NCBI RefSeq assembly: GCF_030503635.1
Contig: NZ_CP129965.1
Location: forward strand, 992,001 to 1,056,000
From: Corynebacterium sp. P3-F1
GTDB taxonomy: Bacteria; Actinomycetota; Actinomycetes; Mycobacteriales; Mycobacteriaceae
Length of the DNA: 64,000 bases
Direction of reading: 5' to 3'
Made by a program: the position numbers and the translations under genes. This document shows, one piece after another, positions 1 to 9,987 of the stretch. The notes below the pieces were generated by a model. It had not been told where the DNA came from. It was given only the letters and a program-made list of their open reading frames with translations, and made no database searches. Numbering within the stretch: the stretch's first letter is position 1; each line of letters starts with the position of its first letter.

Positions 1-2713
1 CATCTCCGACAACTTCCTGATGATGTACATCTTCTGGGAGATCACCTCGGTGCTGTCGTTCCTGCTGGTCTCCTACTACGGGGAAAGGGCGTCGTCGCGG
101 AGAGCGGCAACGCAGGCGCTCCTGGTCACCACGTTCGGCGGGTTGGCCATGCTGGTGGGCATCATCCTCTTCGGCACCGAGACCGGCGTGTGGAAGTTCT
201 CGGAGCTGTCCGGGATGCAGGACCTGGACCAGGTCACGGGCATCACGGCTGCCGTGGTTTTGATCCTGCTCGGCGCGCTGACTAAATCGGCGCAGGCCCC
301 GTTCCACTTCTGGCTCCCCGGGGCGATGGCGGCGCCGACACCGGTGTCGGCGTACCTGCACTCCGCTGCCATGGTGAAGGCAGGGGTGTATTTGGTGGGG
401 AGGTTGGCGCCGGATTTTGCGTCAATAAGCGCGTGGCACGTTGTTGTCCTTCCCGTGGGCGTGTTCACGATGCTGCTGGGCGGCTGGATGGCGCTGAAGC
501 AGCGCGATTTGAAGCTGATCTTGGCGTACGGCACGGTCTCGCAGCTGGGGTTCATGACGGCGGTGGTGGGTATCGGCTCGCGCGAGGCGGCGATGGCCGG
601 GCTGGCGCTGGTGTTCGCGCACTCGCTGTTCAAGGCGGGTCTGTTCATGATCGTCGGCGCGATCGACCACACCTCGGGCACACGCGATATCCGCGAGCTG
701 TCCGGGCTGGGACGCAAGGAGCCGCTGGTGGCAGTGCTGGCCACGGTCGCGGCGGCGTCGATGGCGGGCATCCCGCCGCTGTGGGGCTTCGTGGCCAAGG
801 AAGCCACGCTTGAAGCCACGCTCCACGAGGAGCTGCTGGTGGGCATGCCGCGCCACATGCTGCTTGTCGGCTTCGTGCTCGGCTCCATTCTCACCATGGC
901 GTACTCGCTGTACTTCCTGTGGGGGGCGTTCGCGCGCAAGTCCGACGACGATGTGCGCGTTGAGCTGGATCGCGGCACCTCCCCCGCCGTCCGCGACATG
1001 GAGCCCATCGAATTCCTGCAGTGGGCTCCCCCTGCCTTGCTTGTCCTGCTCACGGTCATTTTCGGGCTCATCCCGGCGCCGCTGTCGAACCTGTTCAACC
1101 AGTACCTGAACGTGCGCTTCCCTGACGCGGAGCGCCAGGACTTGGCGCTGTGGCACGGCATCACCATCCCGCTCGGTTTGAGCGCGGTCATCATCGCCTG
1201 CGGCGCGGTGATGTTCTGGCAGCGCGAGCTGGTCAAGAAGGCGCAGTTCGAGCGGCCTGCCCTGGGCGACGCGAATGTGCTGTGGGACAACATTTTGAAG
1301 GTGCTACGGCAGGCGTCGCTACGCCTGACGGCATCGACGCAGCGCGGTTCGTTGACCATCAACCTCGCCGTGATTTTCAGCGTGCTCATGATTGTGCCGC
1401 TTGGTGCGCTGATCCTCGGCGAGCGCACGAGCACGCAGATGATCCTGTGGGACAACCCGTGGCAGGGCATGATGGTGCTGGTGATGATCAGCGCCGCGGT
1501 GGCCGCGACGGTGATCCGCAACCGCCTGTCCATGGTGATTCTCGTCGGCCTGACCGGCTACGGCTCTGCGCTGATTTTCGCGCTGCACGGTGCCCCGGAC
1601 CTCGCGCTGACGCAGGTGCTGGTGGAGACCTTAGTCATGGTCGTGTTCATGCTGGTTCTGCGCAAACTGCCCACCGAGGTAGATGCGAATAAGGACACGG
1701 ATAACCGCCTGCGCGCGTGGCTGTCGGTGGGCACGGGCCTTTCCGTCGTCGTGGTGGCCATGGCGGCGATGTCCGCGCGGATCCACGAGCCGATCTCGGT
1801 GCTCATGCCGGACCTCGCCTACGAGATCGGCCACGGCCGCAACACGGTCAACGTGCTTCTCGTGGACCTGCGCGCAGGCGACACGCTGGGCGAGATCTCG
1901 GTCTTGGTCATCGCCGCGACCGGTGTGGCCAGCCTGATCTACCGCACCGAATCCTTCACCCGCGAGTCGCGCCGCCCGACCCTGTCCACGCGCCGCCCCC
2001 GCTGGCTCGCTGCGGGTGTGGAGGGCGAGAAGGCCCAGAACCGTTCGATCATGGTCGACGTGGTCACCCGCCTCCTCTTTCCGGCGATGGTGCTGCTGTC
2101 GGCGTACTTCTTCTTCTCGGGCCACAACGCCCCAGGCGGCGGTTTCGCCGGCGGCCTGGTCATGGGATTGGCGCTCACATTGCGCTACTTGGCGGGCGGC
2201 CGCGAAGAGCTTGAGGAGGCCTTGCCCGTCGACCCGTCTAAGCTACTCGGCACCGGCTTGCTGCTCTCCGGCGCGGCCGCTGTCATCCCGATGTTCCTGG
2301 GCTATCCGCCGCTAACCAGCAGCTACATCGAGCCGGAGCTTCCGCTCATCGGGACCGTCACGGTTCCTTCGGCCCTGCTTTTCGACGCCGGCGTGTACAC
2401 CATCGTCGTCGGTCTGGTCATGCACATTCTCACCTCCCTGGGCGCTCAAATCGACCGCGAGGAAGACGAGCGTAAGGAGCGCGCACGCGACCGCGCCCGT
2501 GCTCTGCAGCGCAAGAACGAGGAACGCCAGCGCGCCCGGGAGGAGAGGGCGCGGCAGCGCCTTGAACGCGAAGGGCGGCGCTCCGGCGAGCGCCCCTCCG
2601 CCCGCATCGCTGAGCGTGCGGGCAAGGCGGGGCAGGCGGTGCGGGAGCGCGTCGATAAGCGTGCCCAAGCTGAACGCGGAATCTCGACAACTCGAACTGG
2701 GGAGGTGCAGTAA
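1..2713 (+). CDS. mrpA: Na+/H+ antiporter subunit A fused to subunit B (5' end outside window)
   Basis: Largest membrane subunit of the Mrp (Mnh) cation/proton antiporter, related to the NuoL/NuoN ion pumps of complex I. The reading frame is open from base 2, so the gene starts before the window. Seen: the antiporter core with KSAQAPFHFWLPGAMAAPTP around 285-350, many hydrophobic helices, and a C-terminal MrpB domain (MVDVVTRLLFPAMVLLSAYF, then GHNAPGGGF, about 2050-2150). There is no separate mrpB, so this is the six-gene 'group 2' layout. Oddity: the last ~85 residues (from 2455) are a very charged Arg/Glu tail (ERARDRARALQRKNEERQ), probably a cytoplasmic helix. The stop overlaps the mrpC start (TAATG). 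Confidence 0.95.
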   Translation, partial: ISDNFLMMYIFWEITSVLSFLLVSYYGERASSRRAATQALLVTTFGGLAMLVGIILFGTETGVWKFSELSGMQDLDQVTGITAAVVLILLGALTKSAQAPFHFWLPGAMAAPTPVSAYLHSAAMVKAGVYLVGRLAPDFASISAWHVVVLPVGVFTMLLGGWMALKQRDLKLILAYGTVSQLGFMTAVVGIGSREAAMAGLALVFAHSLFKAGLFMIVGAIDHTSGTRDIRELSGLGRKEPLVAVLATVAAASMAGIPPLWGFVAKEATLEATLHEELLVGMPRHMLLVGFVLGSILTMAYSLYFLWGAFARKSDDDVRVELDRGTSPAVRDMEPIEFLQWAPPALLVLLTVIFGLIPAPLSNLFNQYLNVRFPDAERQDLALWHGITIPLGLSAVIIACGAVMFWQRELVKKAQFERPALGDANVLWDNILKVLRQASLRLTASTQRGSLTINLAVIFSVLMIVPLGALILGERTSTQMILWDNPWQGMMVLVMISAAVAATVIRNRLSMVILVGLTGYGSALIFALHGAPDLALTQVLVETLVMVVFMLVLRKLPTEVDANKDTDNRLRAWLSVGTGLSVVVVAMAAMSARIHEPISVLMPDLAYEIGHGRNTVNVLLVDLRAGDTLGEISVLVIAATGVASLIYRTESFTRESRRPTLSTRRPRWLAAGVEGEKAQNRSIMVDVVTRLLFPAMVLLSAYFFFSGHNAPGGGFAGGLVMGLALTLRYLAGGREELEEALPVDPSKLLGTGLLLSGAAAVIPMFLGYPPLTSSYIEPELPLIGTVTVPSALLFDAGVYTIVVGLVMHILTSLGAQIDREEDERKERARDRARALQRKNEERQRAREERARQRLEREGRRSGERPSARIAERAGKAGQAVRERVDKRAQAERGISTTRTGEVQ

Positions 2714-3193
2714 TGGAAGCCAATTTGTTCTTGCTCATCGGCTCCGGTGTTCTCATCGCCGCGGGCGTGTACCTGATGCTGGACCGCGCAATGACGCGGA
2801 TGCTGCTCGGCGTGATGCTGATCGGCAACGGAGCGAACCTACTGCTGCTCCAATCGGGCGGGCAGGCGGGCGCGCCGCCGATCTTGGACCGCGATTCCGT
2901 GGCTACCCAGCAGTCAGCGGACCCTCTGGCGCAGGCGATGATCCTCACCGCAATTGTCATCTCGATGGCGATGGTGTCCTTCATCCTGGCACTGCTGTAC
3001 AGGCAGTACCGTTACCGCACCGACGATGTCATCGAACACGACGCAGAGGACCAGGCCATCGCCGCGCGTCCGGCCACCCCTTCGGCGGCGCCGGATGCGG
3101 ATGCGTCCGATGACCCGGAGACCGGCCGGCTGCGCAGTGGCGGCGACGCATTCGGTCCGCGTTCCTTTGAGGAGCCGGTGAAGGAGGTCGACG

Positions 3194-3201
<8 letters not shown>
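2713..3201 (+). CDS. mrpC: Na+/H+ antiporter subunit C
   Basis: NuoK-like small membrane subunit of the Mrp antiporter. Three hydrophobic segments are visible (FLLIGSGVLIAAGVYLML; RMLLGVMLIGNGANLLLL; AQAMILTAIVISMAMVSFIL), with the family signature GxMLIGNGANLLLL and DPLAQAMILTAIVI. The C-terminal ~55 residues are a polar extension rich in Asp/Glu. The ATG overlaps the mrpA stop by one base and is preceded by a strong GGGAGGTG Shine-Dalgarno; the stop overlaps the mrpD start by 8 bp. This tight coupling fits a complex made in fixed stoichiometry. Confidence 0.95.
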
Positions 3202-5016
<1,815 letters not shown>

Positions 5017-5020
<4 letters not shown>

Positions 5021-5568
5021 GCCCCACTCCCCGCCGCACCTTCGGCCGGCACCTCGCTGACCGCTTCCGCCCCTGGTTCACCTTCTGGCTCGCCGTGATG
5101 TGGATCCTGCTCATGGGCGAACTCACCTGGGCCAACGTGGCCGGTGGACTCGTCCTCGGGCTGGTCATCACATTCTTGCTCCCGCTGCCGAAGCTGCCCA
5201 CCGGCGGCGTAGACGTCGACCTGCCCAAACTGTTCGTGTTCCTGGTCAGTTGGGTGGGTGAGCTGCTCGTCGCGGCGGTTCAAGTGTCGTGGCTCGCGGT
5301 CCGCCCCGCGGACCCACCAAAGAGTGCCATCTTCAAAGTACCGATGCGCCTCAACTCCGAACTGGCCCTGTACTTTGCCACATGTGCGTACAACCTCCAG
5401 CCCGGTGGATGTGTCACCGACATCGATCTGGCAAACCGCACGTGGACCATCCACGTTCTGTCCGCGGGGACGCAGCAGGATGTGGAGAAGGCGCTGGCGG
5501 ACGTCGATAGGCTTGAGCGCTCGATGATCGCTATTTTTGAAAAGAGGAAGGCCCCCAAACATGGATGA
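5017..5568 (+). CDS. mrpE: Na+/H+ antiporter subunit E
   Basis: Small Mrp subunit of 183 aa. Two N-terminal hydrophobic helices (WFTFWLAVMWILLMGELTWANVAGGLVLGLVITFLLPL) are followed by a soluble domain with the family-typical pattern KVPMRLNSELALYFATCAYNLQPGG, then DIDLANRTWTIHVL. MrpE is needed for full complex activity in Bacillus Mrp but has no known catalytic residue. The start is translationally coupled to mrpD (ATGA). The 3' end overlaps the mrpF start by 8 bp. Confidence 0.93.
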
Positions 5569-5839
5569 CGCGATCTATAACTCTGTGCTCGCGGTAGCGG
5601 CTGTGCTGCTCGTCACCGGGTTTTTCATCACGACCTGGCGGTTGGTCATCGGGCCGAACTCCCTCGACCGCGTCGTGGCCATGGACGGCATCGTTGCCTC
5701 TATCCAATGCGCGCTAGCCACTTACATCTGCTGGACGCTCGACACCACCGTGGTCAACGCAATGGTCGTGGTGGCCATGCTCGGCTTCATCGGCTCCCTG
5801 TCCGTCGCGCGCTTCCGCAAGAAGGACGGTAGTCTGTGA
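5561..5839 (+). CDS. mrpF: Na+/H+ antiporter subunit F
   Basis: Three-helix Mrp subunit of 92 aa (MDDAIYNSVLAVAAVLLVTG; GPNSLDRVVAMDGIVASIQC; VNAMVVVAMLGFIGSLSVAR). The family signature GPNSLDRVVAMD is present. An upstream in-frame ATG at 5537 exists, but ATG 5561 is chosen because it carries AGAGGAAGG just upstream and begins at the usual family N-terminus. The stop overlaps the mrpG start (TGATG). Confidence 0.92.
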   Translation: MDDAIYNSVLAVAAVLLVTGFFITTWRLVIGPNSLDRVVAMDGIVASIQCALATYICWTLDTTVVNAMVVVAMLGFIGSLSVARFRKKDGSL

Positions 5840-6222
5840 TGTCTCTGACTTGGGAATACATCTCCGACGTCCTGTCACTAATCTTCATCGTCATCGGCGC
5901 GCTACAAGTCTTCTTCGCGTCGGTGGGTATCGCGCGATTCCGCACCACCCTCTCACGCATCCACGCCGTGACAAAGCCGCAGACCGTTGGCCTCATCATG
6001 GTGATCCTCGGCGTGATCTTCCGCCTCACCGGCTCCGAGCACTTCGACGTGGGCCAGCGTGGCGACGTGGGCATGCTCTTCCTGCTCGTCCTCTTCGCGC
6101 TGATGACCAACCCCGTCACCGCGCAGCGTCTCGGCCGCGTCTCCCGCCGCGAGGGCCTCTACGGAGACGAGGACGAAATGTCCGTCAACGAGCACCCCGG
6201 CGACCTGCACCGGAACTCGTAG
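5836..6222 (+). CDS. mrpG: Na+/H+ antiporter subunit G
   Basis: Last gene of the Mrp operon, 127-128 aa. Three hydrophobic helices and the family pattern GIARFRTTLSRIHAVTKPQTVGLIMVI are present; here Lys-Pro-Gln replaces the more usual Ala/Ser-Lys. Either GTG 5836 or ATG 5839 could be the start; both overlap the mrpF stop. A short GC hairpin follows at about 6240-6265 before the converging next gene, so the operon probably ends here. Confidence 0.92.
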   Translation: MMSLTWEYISDVLSLIFIVIGALQVFFASVGIARFRTTLSRIHAVTKPQTVGLIMVILGVIFRLTGSEHFDVGQRGDVGMLFLLVLFALMTNPVTAQRLGRVSRREGLYGDEDEMSVNEHPGDLHRNS

Positions 6223-6239
6223 GTTTACGCGCTGTCTGC

Positions 6240-6266
6240 GCCCGGGTCTTTCACGGCCGGGTTTTA
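6240..6266 (+). terminator. Possible terminator of the mrp operon
   Basis: CCCGG and CCGGG arms separated by about 11 nt, followed by TTTT. The stem is only 5 bp, and the hairpin overlaps the 3' end of the converging GCS2 gene. Confidence 0.4.
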
Positions 6267-7445
6267 GGCGCTCGGGTGCCCGGCGCGCAGCTCCGCCACC
6301 GCCTGGTCCACCGCACCAACCCAGCTACCCGTCGCCTCGTGCACCGCACGTTGCCGCTGGTATGCCGCGCCGTTGTCCACGATCTTGTTCACTAACTCCA
6401 GCTCTTCAACACAGCCGAGACGCTTAGCGACGGGCCGCAGCTCCCCCACCATGTCTCTCAGCTCATCCGTAACCAGGCGCTCATCTGTCTCCCGGCTGGT
6501 GATCACCTCGGCCTCGAGACCGTACCTGGCGCCGCGCCACTTATTCTCCGCCACGTGCCACGGCTGAAGGGTGGGGAGTTCCTCACCACGGTCGATCATT
6601 TCGTCGTAATGCACGACGAGGCAGTGTGTCAGCGCGACGACGGCCGCGAGCTCCTCCAGGTTCGTGGCTGCGTCTGAAATGCGCACCTCGACGGTGCCCC
6701 ATTTGGCGGCGGGGCGGACGTCGAAATGCATACTGCCCGTGTGCGACGTCACGCCGGACGTTGTCTGGTCCCGCATGAACTGCACCCACTCTTGCCAGCT
6801 ACCGAATTGGTACGGCATGCCTGCGGTAGGAAGCTGCTGGTAGAGCATCGTGCGATTCGACGCATAACCGGTGTCCAAACCCTCCCATGCCGGGCTGGAC
6901 GCCGAAATAGCCAGCAGGTGCGGGTACTTCGTCATCACCGCGTTGATGATCGGCCACACCCGGTCCTCGTGCCGGATGCCCACGTGCACATGCGTGCCCC
7001 ACAGAAGCATCTGCTGCCCCCAGTACTGAGTGCGGTTGATGATCTCCGTGTACGTCGGCTTATCCCCCACCGGCTGCGTGCGGAAGTCCGCAAACGGGTG
7101 GCCCCCGCCCGCCCACAGCTGCAGACCCTTCTCATCGGCAACCTGCTGGATCTTGTCTTTCGTCTCCCCCAGGTACGCCATCGCCTCACCCGTCGTGCGG
7201 CACACCGGCGTGACCAGCTCAATGGTGTTCTTCAGGAACTCTTTCTCCAGATGCGTCTCCGGCCACCGCTGCTCCACCGCCTCGATGACGTCTGCCGCGC
7301 ACGGCACCAAATCCCGCGTCTCCGGGTCAACAAGAGCGATCTCCCACTCCACGCCCAGGCTAGGGCCCTCCGAACGGGCGAAGTCCCTGAACGGGTCCAT
7401 CACTGCCTGGTTTGCTGGCTGAGTCATTACTTCTGAATACGGCAT
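6264..7445 (-). CDS. Carboxylate-amine ligase, YbdK/GCS2 family (putative glutamate-cysteine ligase)
   Basis: ATP-grasp-like ligase of the GCS2 family that joins a carboxylate (often glutamate) to an amine (often cysteine). Seen: [20 protein letters not shown] at about 29-48, the Glu-rich ATP/Mg site; [18 protein letters not shown]; and [21 protein letters not shown] near the C-terminal third. Length 393 aa (387 if the second Met, MTQPANQ, is used) is normal for YbdK. It is encoded convergently to the mrp operon. The true acceptor is not known for most YbdK proteins, so the gamma-glutamylcysteine role is an inference; corynebacteria make mycothiol rather than glutathione. Confidence 0.85.
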   Translation of the reverse strand: MPYSEVMTQPANQAVMDPFRDFARSEGPSLGVEWEIALVDPETRDLVPCAADVIEAVEQRWPETHLEKEFLKNTIELVTPVCRTTGEAMAYLGETKDKIQQVADEKGLQLWAGGGHPFADFRTQPVGDKPTYTEIINRTQYWGQQMLLWGTHVHVGIRHEDRVWPIINAVMTKYPHLLAISASSPAWEGLDTGYASNRTMLYQQLPTAGMPYQFGSWQEWVQFMRDQTTSGVTSHTGSMHFDVRPAAKWGTVEVRISDAATNLEELAAVVALTHCLVVHYDEMIDRGEELPTLQPWHVAENKWRGARYGLEAEVITSRETDERLVTDELRDMVGELRPVAKRLGCVEELELVNKIVDNGAAYQRQRAVHEATGSWVGAVDQAVAELRAGHPSA

Positions 7446-7447
7446 GG

Positions 7448-7488
7448 ACCGCCCCCGCGCAAATCAGTGCGGGGACGGTCCATGGTTT
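7448..7488 (-). terminator. Hairpin between the LytR_C gene and the GCS2 gene
   Basis: GGACCG(C)CCCCGC and GCGGGGACGGTCC arms with a 9-nt loop make a long GC stem just after the LytR_C stop region. No T run follows on the minus strand, so termination is uncertain. Confidence 0.4.
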
Positions 7489-7530
7489 AGTTTCAGCGCC
7501 TGTTGCCTCGTACGTGTCGGCCGGTGTGCC

Positions 7531-8790
7531 TTAAATATTCACCGGACGGTTCTCCGCCAGCACCAGTGTCAGGGAGCCCGGCTTGCGAGCCGCAGCCGGA
7601 ATGCGGTCGTCCGCCGGCACAGCGACGCCTCCGACCTTGTCCGCCAGCTCACGTGCGTATCGCTCCGCATCCGGCGTCGCTGGGTCATAAAGCACAGTGT
7701 TCTGCTCGAAGGTCACAGCCTCGCCTGGGATGTTTCCCACCTCACCGACTTTCGTACCCTTCGCCCCCACCTGGCCAGCAACCTGGTCGGCGAAGCCGTT
7801 GATCGCCGAGTTGTTGTAGACGTTGACCGTCTGGTTCTCGGGTGTCATCGGCCTATTCGCCCCCGCCGGGGCCGCGCCGCTCTGACCGTTCGGGTTCTGG
7901 CCGCTAGCTTGCTGACCCTGCGCGTTGGGGTCGTTCGGGTTCTGGCCGCTAGCTTGCTGCCCCTGCGCGTTGGGGTCGTTCGGGTTCTGGCCGACCTGGC
8001 CTTGCCCGTTCTGCCCCTGGCCGTTCGGGGTATTCGCGTCTTGCGCGGACTGGTTCGCCGGGTCGTTGGCCGCCTGATTATCTGAGCTGCCCTTGGTCAT
8101 GGCGTATACGCCCCACAGAGCAAGAAGAAGTGCAACAGCGATGAGGATCATGGCCAGTCCCCGCTTGGGCACGCCGCCTGCAGCAGCCGCAGAGCTGGAG
8201 CCGCCGGCAGTTGCACTGGTCCTTGTAGATGCTGCCCCGGTTTCTTTGGCTGTTGCCGCTGCTGGGGCAACTACCGCAGCGCGGTCGTCGTAGCCCTCGT
8301 AGTCGCGGTAATCGCCTTCGCCGCCGCCATAGGCCTCATTGTTTTCGTAGTGTTCGTAGTTTTCGTAGGCTCCGGGATCGGATCCGTACCCCTCGGCGTA
8401 GTAGGCGTCCGAGGTGCCGGCGGGAGCGTCGAAATCGCGGTACTTGGTCTCAGCCGGATCCGCGTCAACCACCTCGACATAGTCGTCGTCGGCGAGTCCA
8501 GCCACCTCATTCTCACGGCGGTGGTGCTTGCCGAGGGGTGCTGTCTCCTCCTGCACAAAGTCGCCCTCACTGCGGGAGTCGTAGTATTCGTCGAGAGCCT
8601 CATCGAAAGTGCCGTCGCCGGCGGTTTCGTAGCGTTCCGCCGCTGGGTCCTGTGCAAGGTTATCCGCCAAGTCGTCGCGGTCCTGCAGTAGGTCGTCGCT
8701 CTTGTCGCGGCTGAAGAACTTGCGGGAGCCGCCGAGACGGCCTTTACGCGGGTCACGGTTACCAGGATTCACATTAGTCACAGCCGTCAC
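7531..8790 (-). CDS. Membrane-anchored LytR C-terminal domain protein
   Basis: 419 aa. The N-terminal ~210 residues are acidic, Asp/Glu/Tyr-rich and low complexity (cytoplasmic). One membrane helix follows (GLAMILIAVALLLALWGVYAM, about 213-233), then an external Asn/Gln/Pro-rich linker with two copies of NPNDPNAQGQQASGQ. The C-terminal ~100 residues (VNVYNNSAINGFADQVAGQV to the end) match the LytR_C fold found at the end of LytR-CpsA-Psr wall-polymer ligases, but there is no LCP catalytic domain. A role in envelope assembly is inferred. The linker is encoded by a 45-bp tandem repeat (7891-7990). The start is uncertain; the ATG at 8790 gives the longest form. Confidence 0.8.
   Translation of the reverse strand: MTAVTNVNPGNRDPRKGRLGGSRKFFSRDKSDDLLQDRDDLADNLAQDPAAERYETAGDGTFDEALDEYYDSRSEGDFVQEETAPLGKHHRRENEVAGLADDDYVEVVDADPAETKYRDFDAPAGTSDAYYAEGYGSDPGAYENYEHYENNEAYGGGEGDYRDYEGYDDRAAVVAPAAATAKETGAASTRTSATAGGSSSAAAAGGVPKRGLAMILIAVALLLALWGVYAMTKGSSDNQAANDPANQSAQDANTPNGQGQNGQGQVGQNPNDPNAQGQQASGQNPNDPNAQGQQASGQNPNGQSGAAPAGANRPMTPENQTVNVYNNSAINGFADQVAGQVGAKGTKVGEVGNIPGEAVTFEQNTVLYDPATPDAERYARELADKVGGVAVPADDRIPAAARKPGSLTLVLAENRPVNI
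7887..7994 (-). repeat. 45-bp tandem repeat in the LytR_C linker
   Basis: CGGGTTCTGGCCG recurs at 7891, 7936 and 7981, exactly 45 bp apart. Two full near-identical units plus a partial third encode NPNDPNAQGQQASGQ-type linker repeats. Copy number is likely to vary between strains. Confidence 0.9.
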
Positions 8791-8849
8791 CCTAATGTGC
8801 CCGAGTGGCGATTCTTCGCACGACGCGCCGGGAATCCCGAGCCTGCGGC

Positions 8850-8867
8850 AACTATGCGCTGCATAGC
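8850..8867. repeat. CTATGC-N3-GCATAG palindrome, copy 1
   Basis: 6+3+6 perfect palindrome (arms 8852-8857 and 8861-8866). The sequence around it, AACTATGCGCTGCATAG then CTGCTG, is nearly identical to copy 2. Confidence 0.8.
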
Positions 8868-8905
8868 TGCTGGGTTTTCACGCGGCCACACGACAGTTTG
8901 ACTGT

Positions 8906-8924
8906 AACTATGCGCTGCATAGTT
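8906..8924. repeat. CTATGC-N3-GCATAG palindrome, copy 2
   Basis: Same palindrome extended to AACTATGC-GCT-GCATAGTT (8+3+8, perfect). A third copy with the central triplet AGC lies at 48976-48993. Confidence 0.8.
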
Positions 8925-9031
8925 GCTGCGATTTCCGGGCACCCCGCGCGGCTAAAGGCATTAAGTAAAGGCATTAAGGCAGTGGCGGCGAACAGTCCAG
9001 GTGCCGGGGAACCGCAAACGGTAGCTACTGA

Positions 9032-9127
9032 ACGGTAACTATCAAACGGTAACCCCGACCTTTTACGTATACGCTCTAGGATATAAAAGCCAGCGCGGAA
9101 GCATTGTTACCGCTTGTTTGTTACCGT
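9032..9127. repeat. Four-box intergenic element, copy A (96 bp)
   Basis: Boxes ACGGTAAC at 9032 and 9046, inverted boxes GTTACCGC at 9106 and GTTACCGT at 9120. Spacing is 14, 60 and 14 bp, identical to copies B (50468) and C (59238). The 52-bp centre is not conserved. A degenerate extra box, ACGGTAGC, lies at 9018, also 14 bp out. It lies between two minus-strand genes, after DUF3263 and before the LytR_C gene. Confidence 0.85.
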
Positions 9128-9176
9128 TCGCGTTTTTTCGGTGCCAGCGCCACGCGAAACCGAAACAGAACCACAC

Positions 9177-9395
9177 CTATCCCCCGAGCACGCGCTGCTC
9201 GCGGATGCGCTGCAGCCGGCGCACGAGCTGCGGCCGCTCGGCGAGCGCTTCGGGAGAATCGATCAGCGCATTCAGGCGCTGGTAGTACCGGAAGGGCGAA
9301 ATCCCCAGCTCAGTGCGGATTGCGTCTTCGCGGGCGCCGAGACTGCGGGGCGCGCGGCCGGCGAAGTCGAGAACGGCTAAGTCAAAGGAATCCAC
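9177..9395 (-). CDS. DUF3263 protein
   Basis: Small actinobacterial protein of 72 aa with the family pattern [43 protein letters not shown]; a helix-turn-helix-like region ([19 protein letters not shown]) suggests DNA binding, function unknown. GTG start. A TAGGAT box lies exactly 6 nt upstream of the GTG, so the mRNA is probably leaderless. It is divergent from def with only 22 bp between the two start codons. Confidence 0.85.
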   Translation of the reverse strand: MDSFDLAVLDFAGRAPRSLGAREDAIRTELGISPFRYYQRLNALIDSPEALAERPQLVRRLQRIREQRVLGG

Positions 9396-9417
9396 GGGTC
9401 GATCCTATACTGAGGTA
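9396..9417. promoter_or_regulatory. Back-to-back leaderless promoters of DUF3263 and def
   Basis: In the 22-bp gap, TATACT (9406-9411) is followed by 6 nt and the def ATG. On the other strand TAGGAT (9407-9402) is followed by 6 nt and the DUF3263 GTG. The two -10 boxes share two bases, so both -35 regions must lie inside the opposing coding sequence and the two promoters cannot be occupied at once. Confidence 0.7.
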
Positions 9418-9987
9418 ATGATCCGACCGATTGTCATTTACGGCGACCCCGTCCTGCATACGCCCACGGAACCGGTGACGGAGCCGGTGGAGGAACTGCA
9501 AGACCTGATTGCGGATATGCACGAGACGATGGATGCCGCAAACGGGGTGGGGCTGGCGGCGAACCAAATTGGCATCAATAAGCGCCTGTTCGTGTACCAC
9601 TGCCCGGACGGGGACACGATGCGCCGGGGCACGGTGATCAACCCGGTGCTGGAGACGTCGGAGATCCCGAGGACCATGCCGAAGGACGACGGCGACGACG
9701 AGGAAGGCTGCCTGTCTGTTCCGGGCGAGTCTTTCCCTACCGGCCGCGCGGACTGGGCGAAGGTGACGGGTTTGGACGAAAACGGCAATGAGATCGAGGT
9801 CGAAGGCACCGGTTTCTTCGCGCGCTGCCTGCAGCACGAGGTTGGCCACCTAAATGGCTACGTCTACCTGGATGTTCTCACAGGCCGCTACAAGCGCGAA
9901 GCCAAGCGCGCCATCAAACGCAACGGCTGGGATCACGCGGGCAACACCTGGATGCCCGGCGTGGACGCGGACCCGTTCGGCCACTAG
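9418..9987 (+). CDS. def: Peptide deformylase
   Basis: Metalloenzyme that removes the formyl group from nascent protein N-termini. All three family motifs are present: [10 protein letters not shown] (about 42-51), EGCLSVPGE with the metal-binding Cys (about 98), and HEVGH with the two His ligands and catalytic Glu (about 141-145). 189 aa, with a C-terminal extension of ~30 residues as in other actinobacterial enzymes. A longer in-frame start at 9313 would run through the divergent DUF3263 gene; ATG 9418 matches the family N-terminus ([16 protein letters not shown]). Its stop overlaps the next gene's GTG. Confidence 0.96.
   Translation: MIRPIVIYGDPVLHTPTEPVTEPVEELQDLIADMHETMDAANGVGLAANQIGINKRLFVYHCPDGDTMRRGTVINPVLETSEIPRTMPKDDGDDEEGCLSVPGESFPTGRADWAKVTGLDENGNEIEVEGTGFFARCLQHEVGHLNGYVYLDVLTGRYKREAKRAIKRNGWDHAGNTWMPGVDADPFGH

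Larger units (their letters stand above)
8791..9029. other. Intergenic region with two CTATGC-GCT-GCATAG palindromes
   Basis: No convincing gene. AACTATGCGCTGCATAGC (8850-8867) and AACTATGCGCTGCATAGTT (8906-8924) are two copies of the same palindrome, 56 bp apart, upstream of the minus-strand LytR_C gene. An ACGGTA half-box at 9018 leads into the four-box element next to it. The short open frame across 8805-9038 looks non-coding. Confidence 0.7.

Noticed and set aside
76..1533. A 485-codon open frame opposite mrpA
   Set aside because: Antisense of a membrane protein gene; no conserved pattern.
7887..7994. 45-bp repeats considered as a CRISPR array
   Set aside because: Tandem units without spacers, in frame within a coding linker; no cas genes.
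8805..9038. A short open frame upstream of the LytR_C gene
   Set aside because: Spans two palindromes and the four-box element; no Shine-Dalgarno and no conserved pattern.
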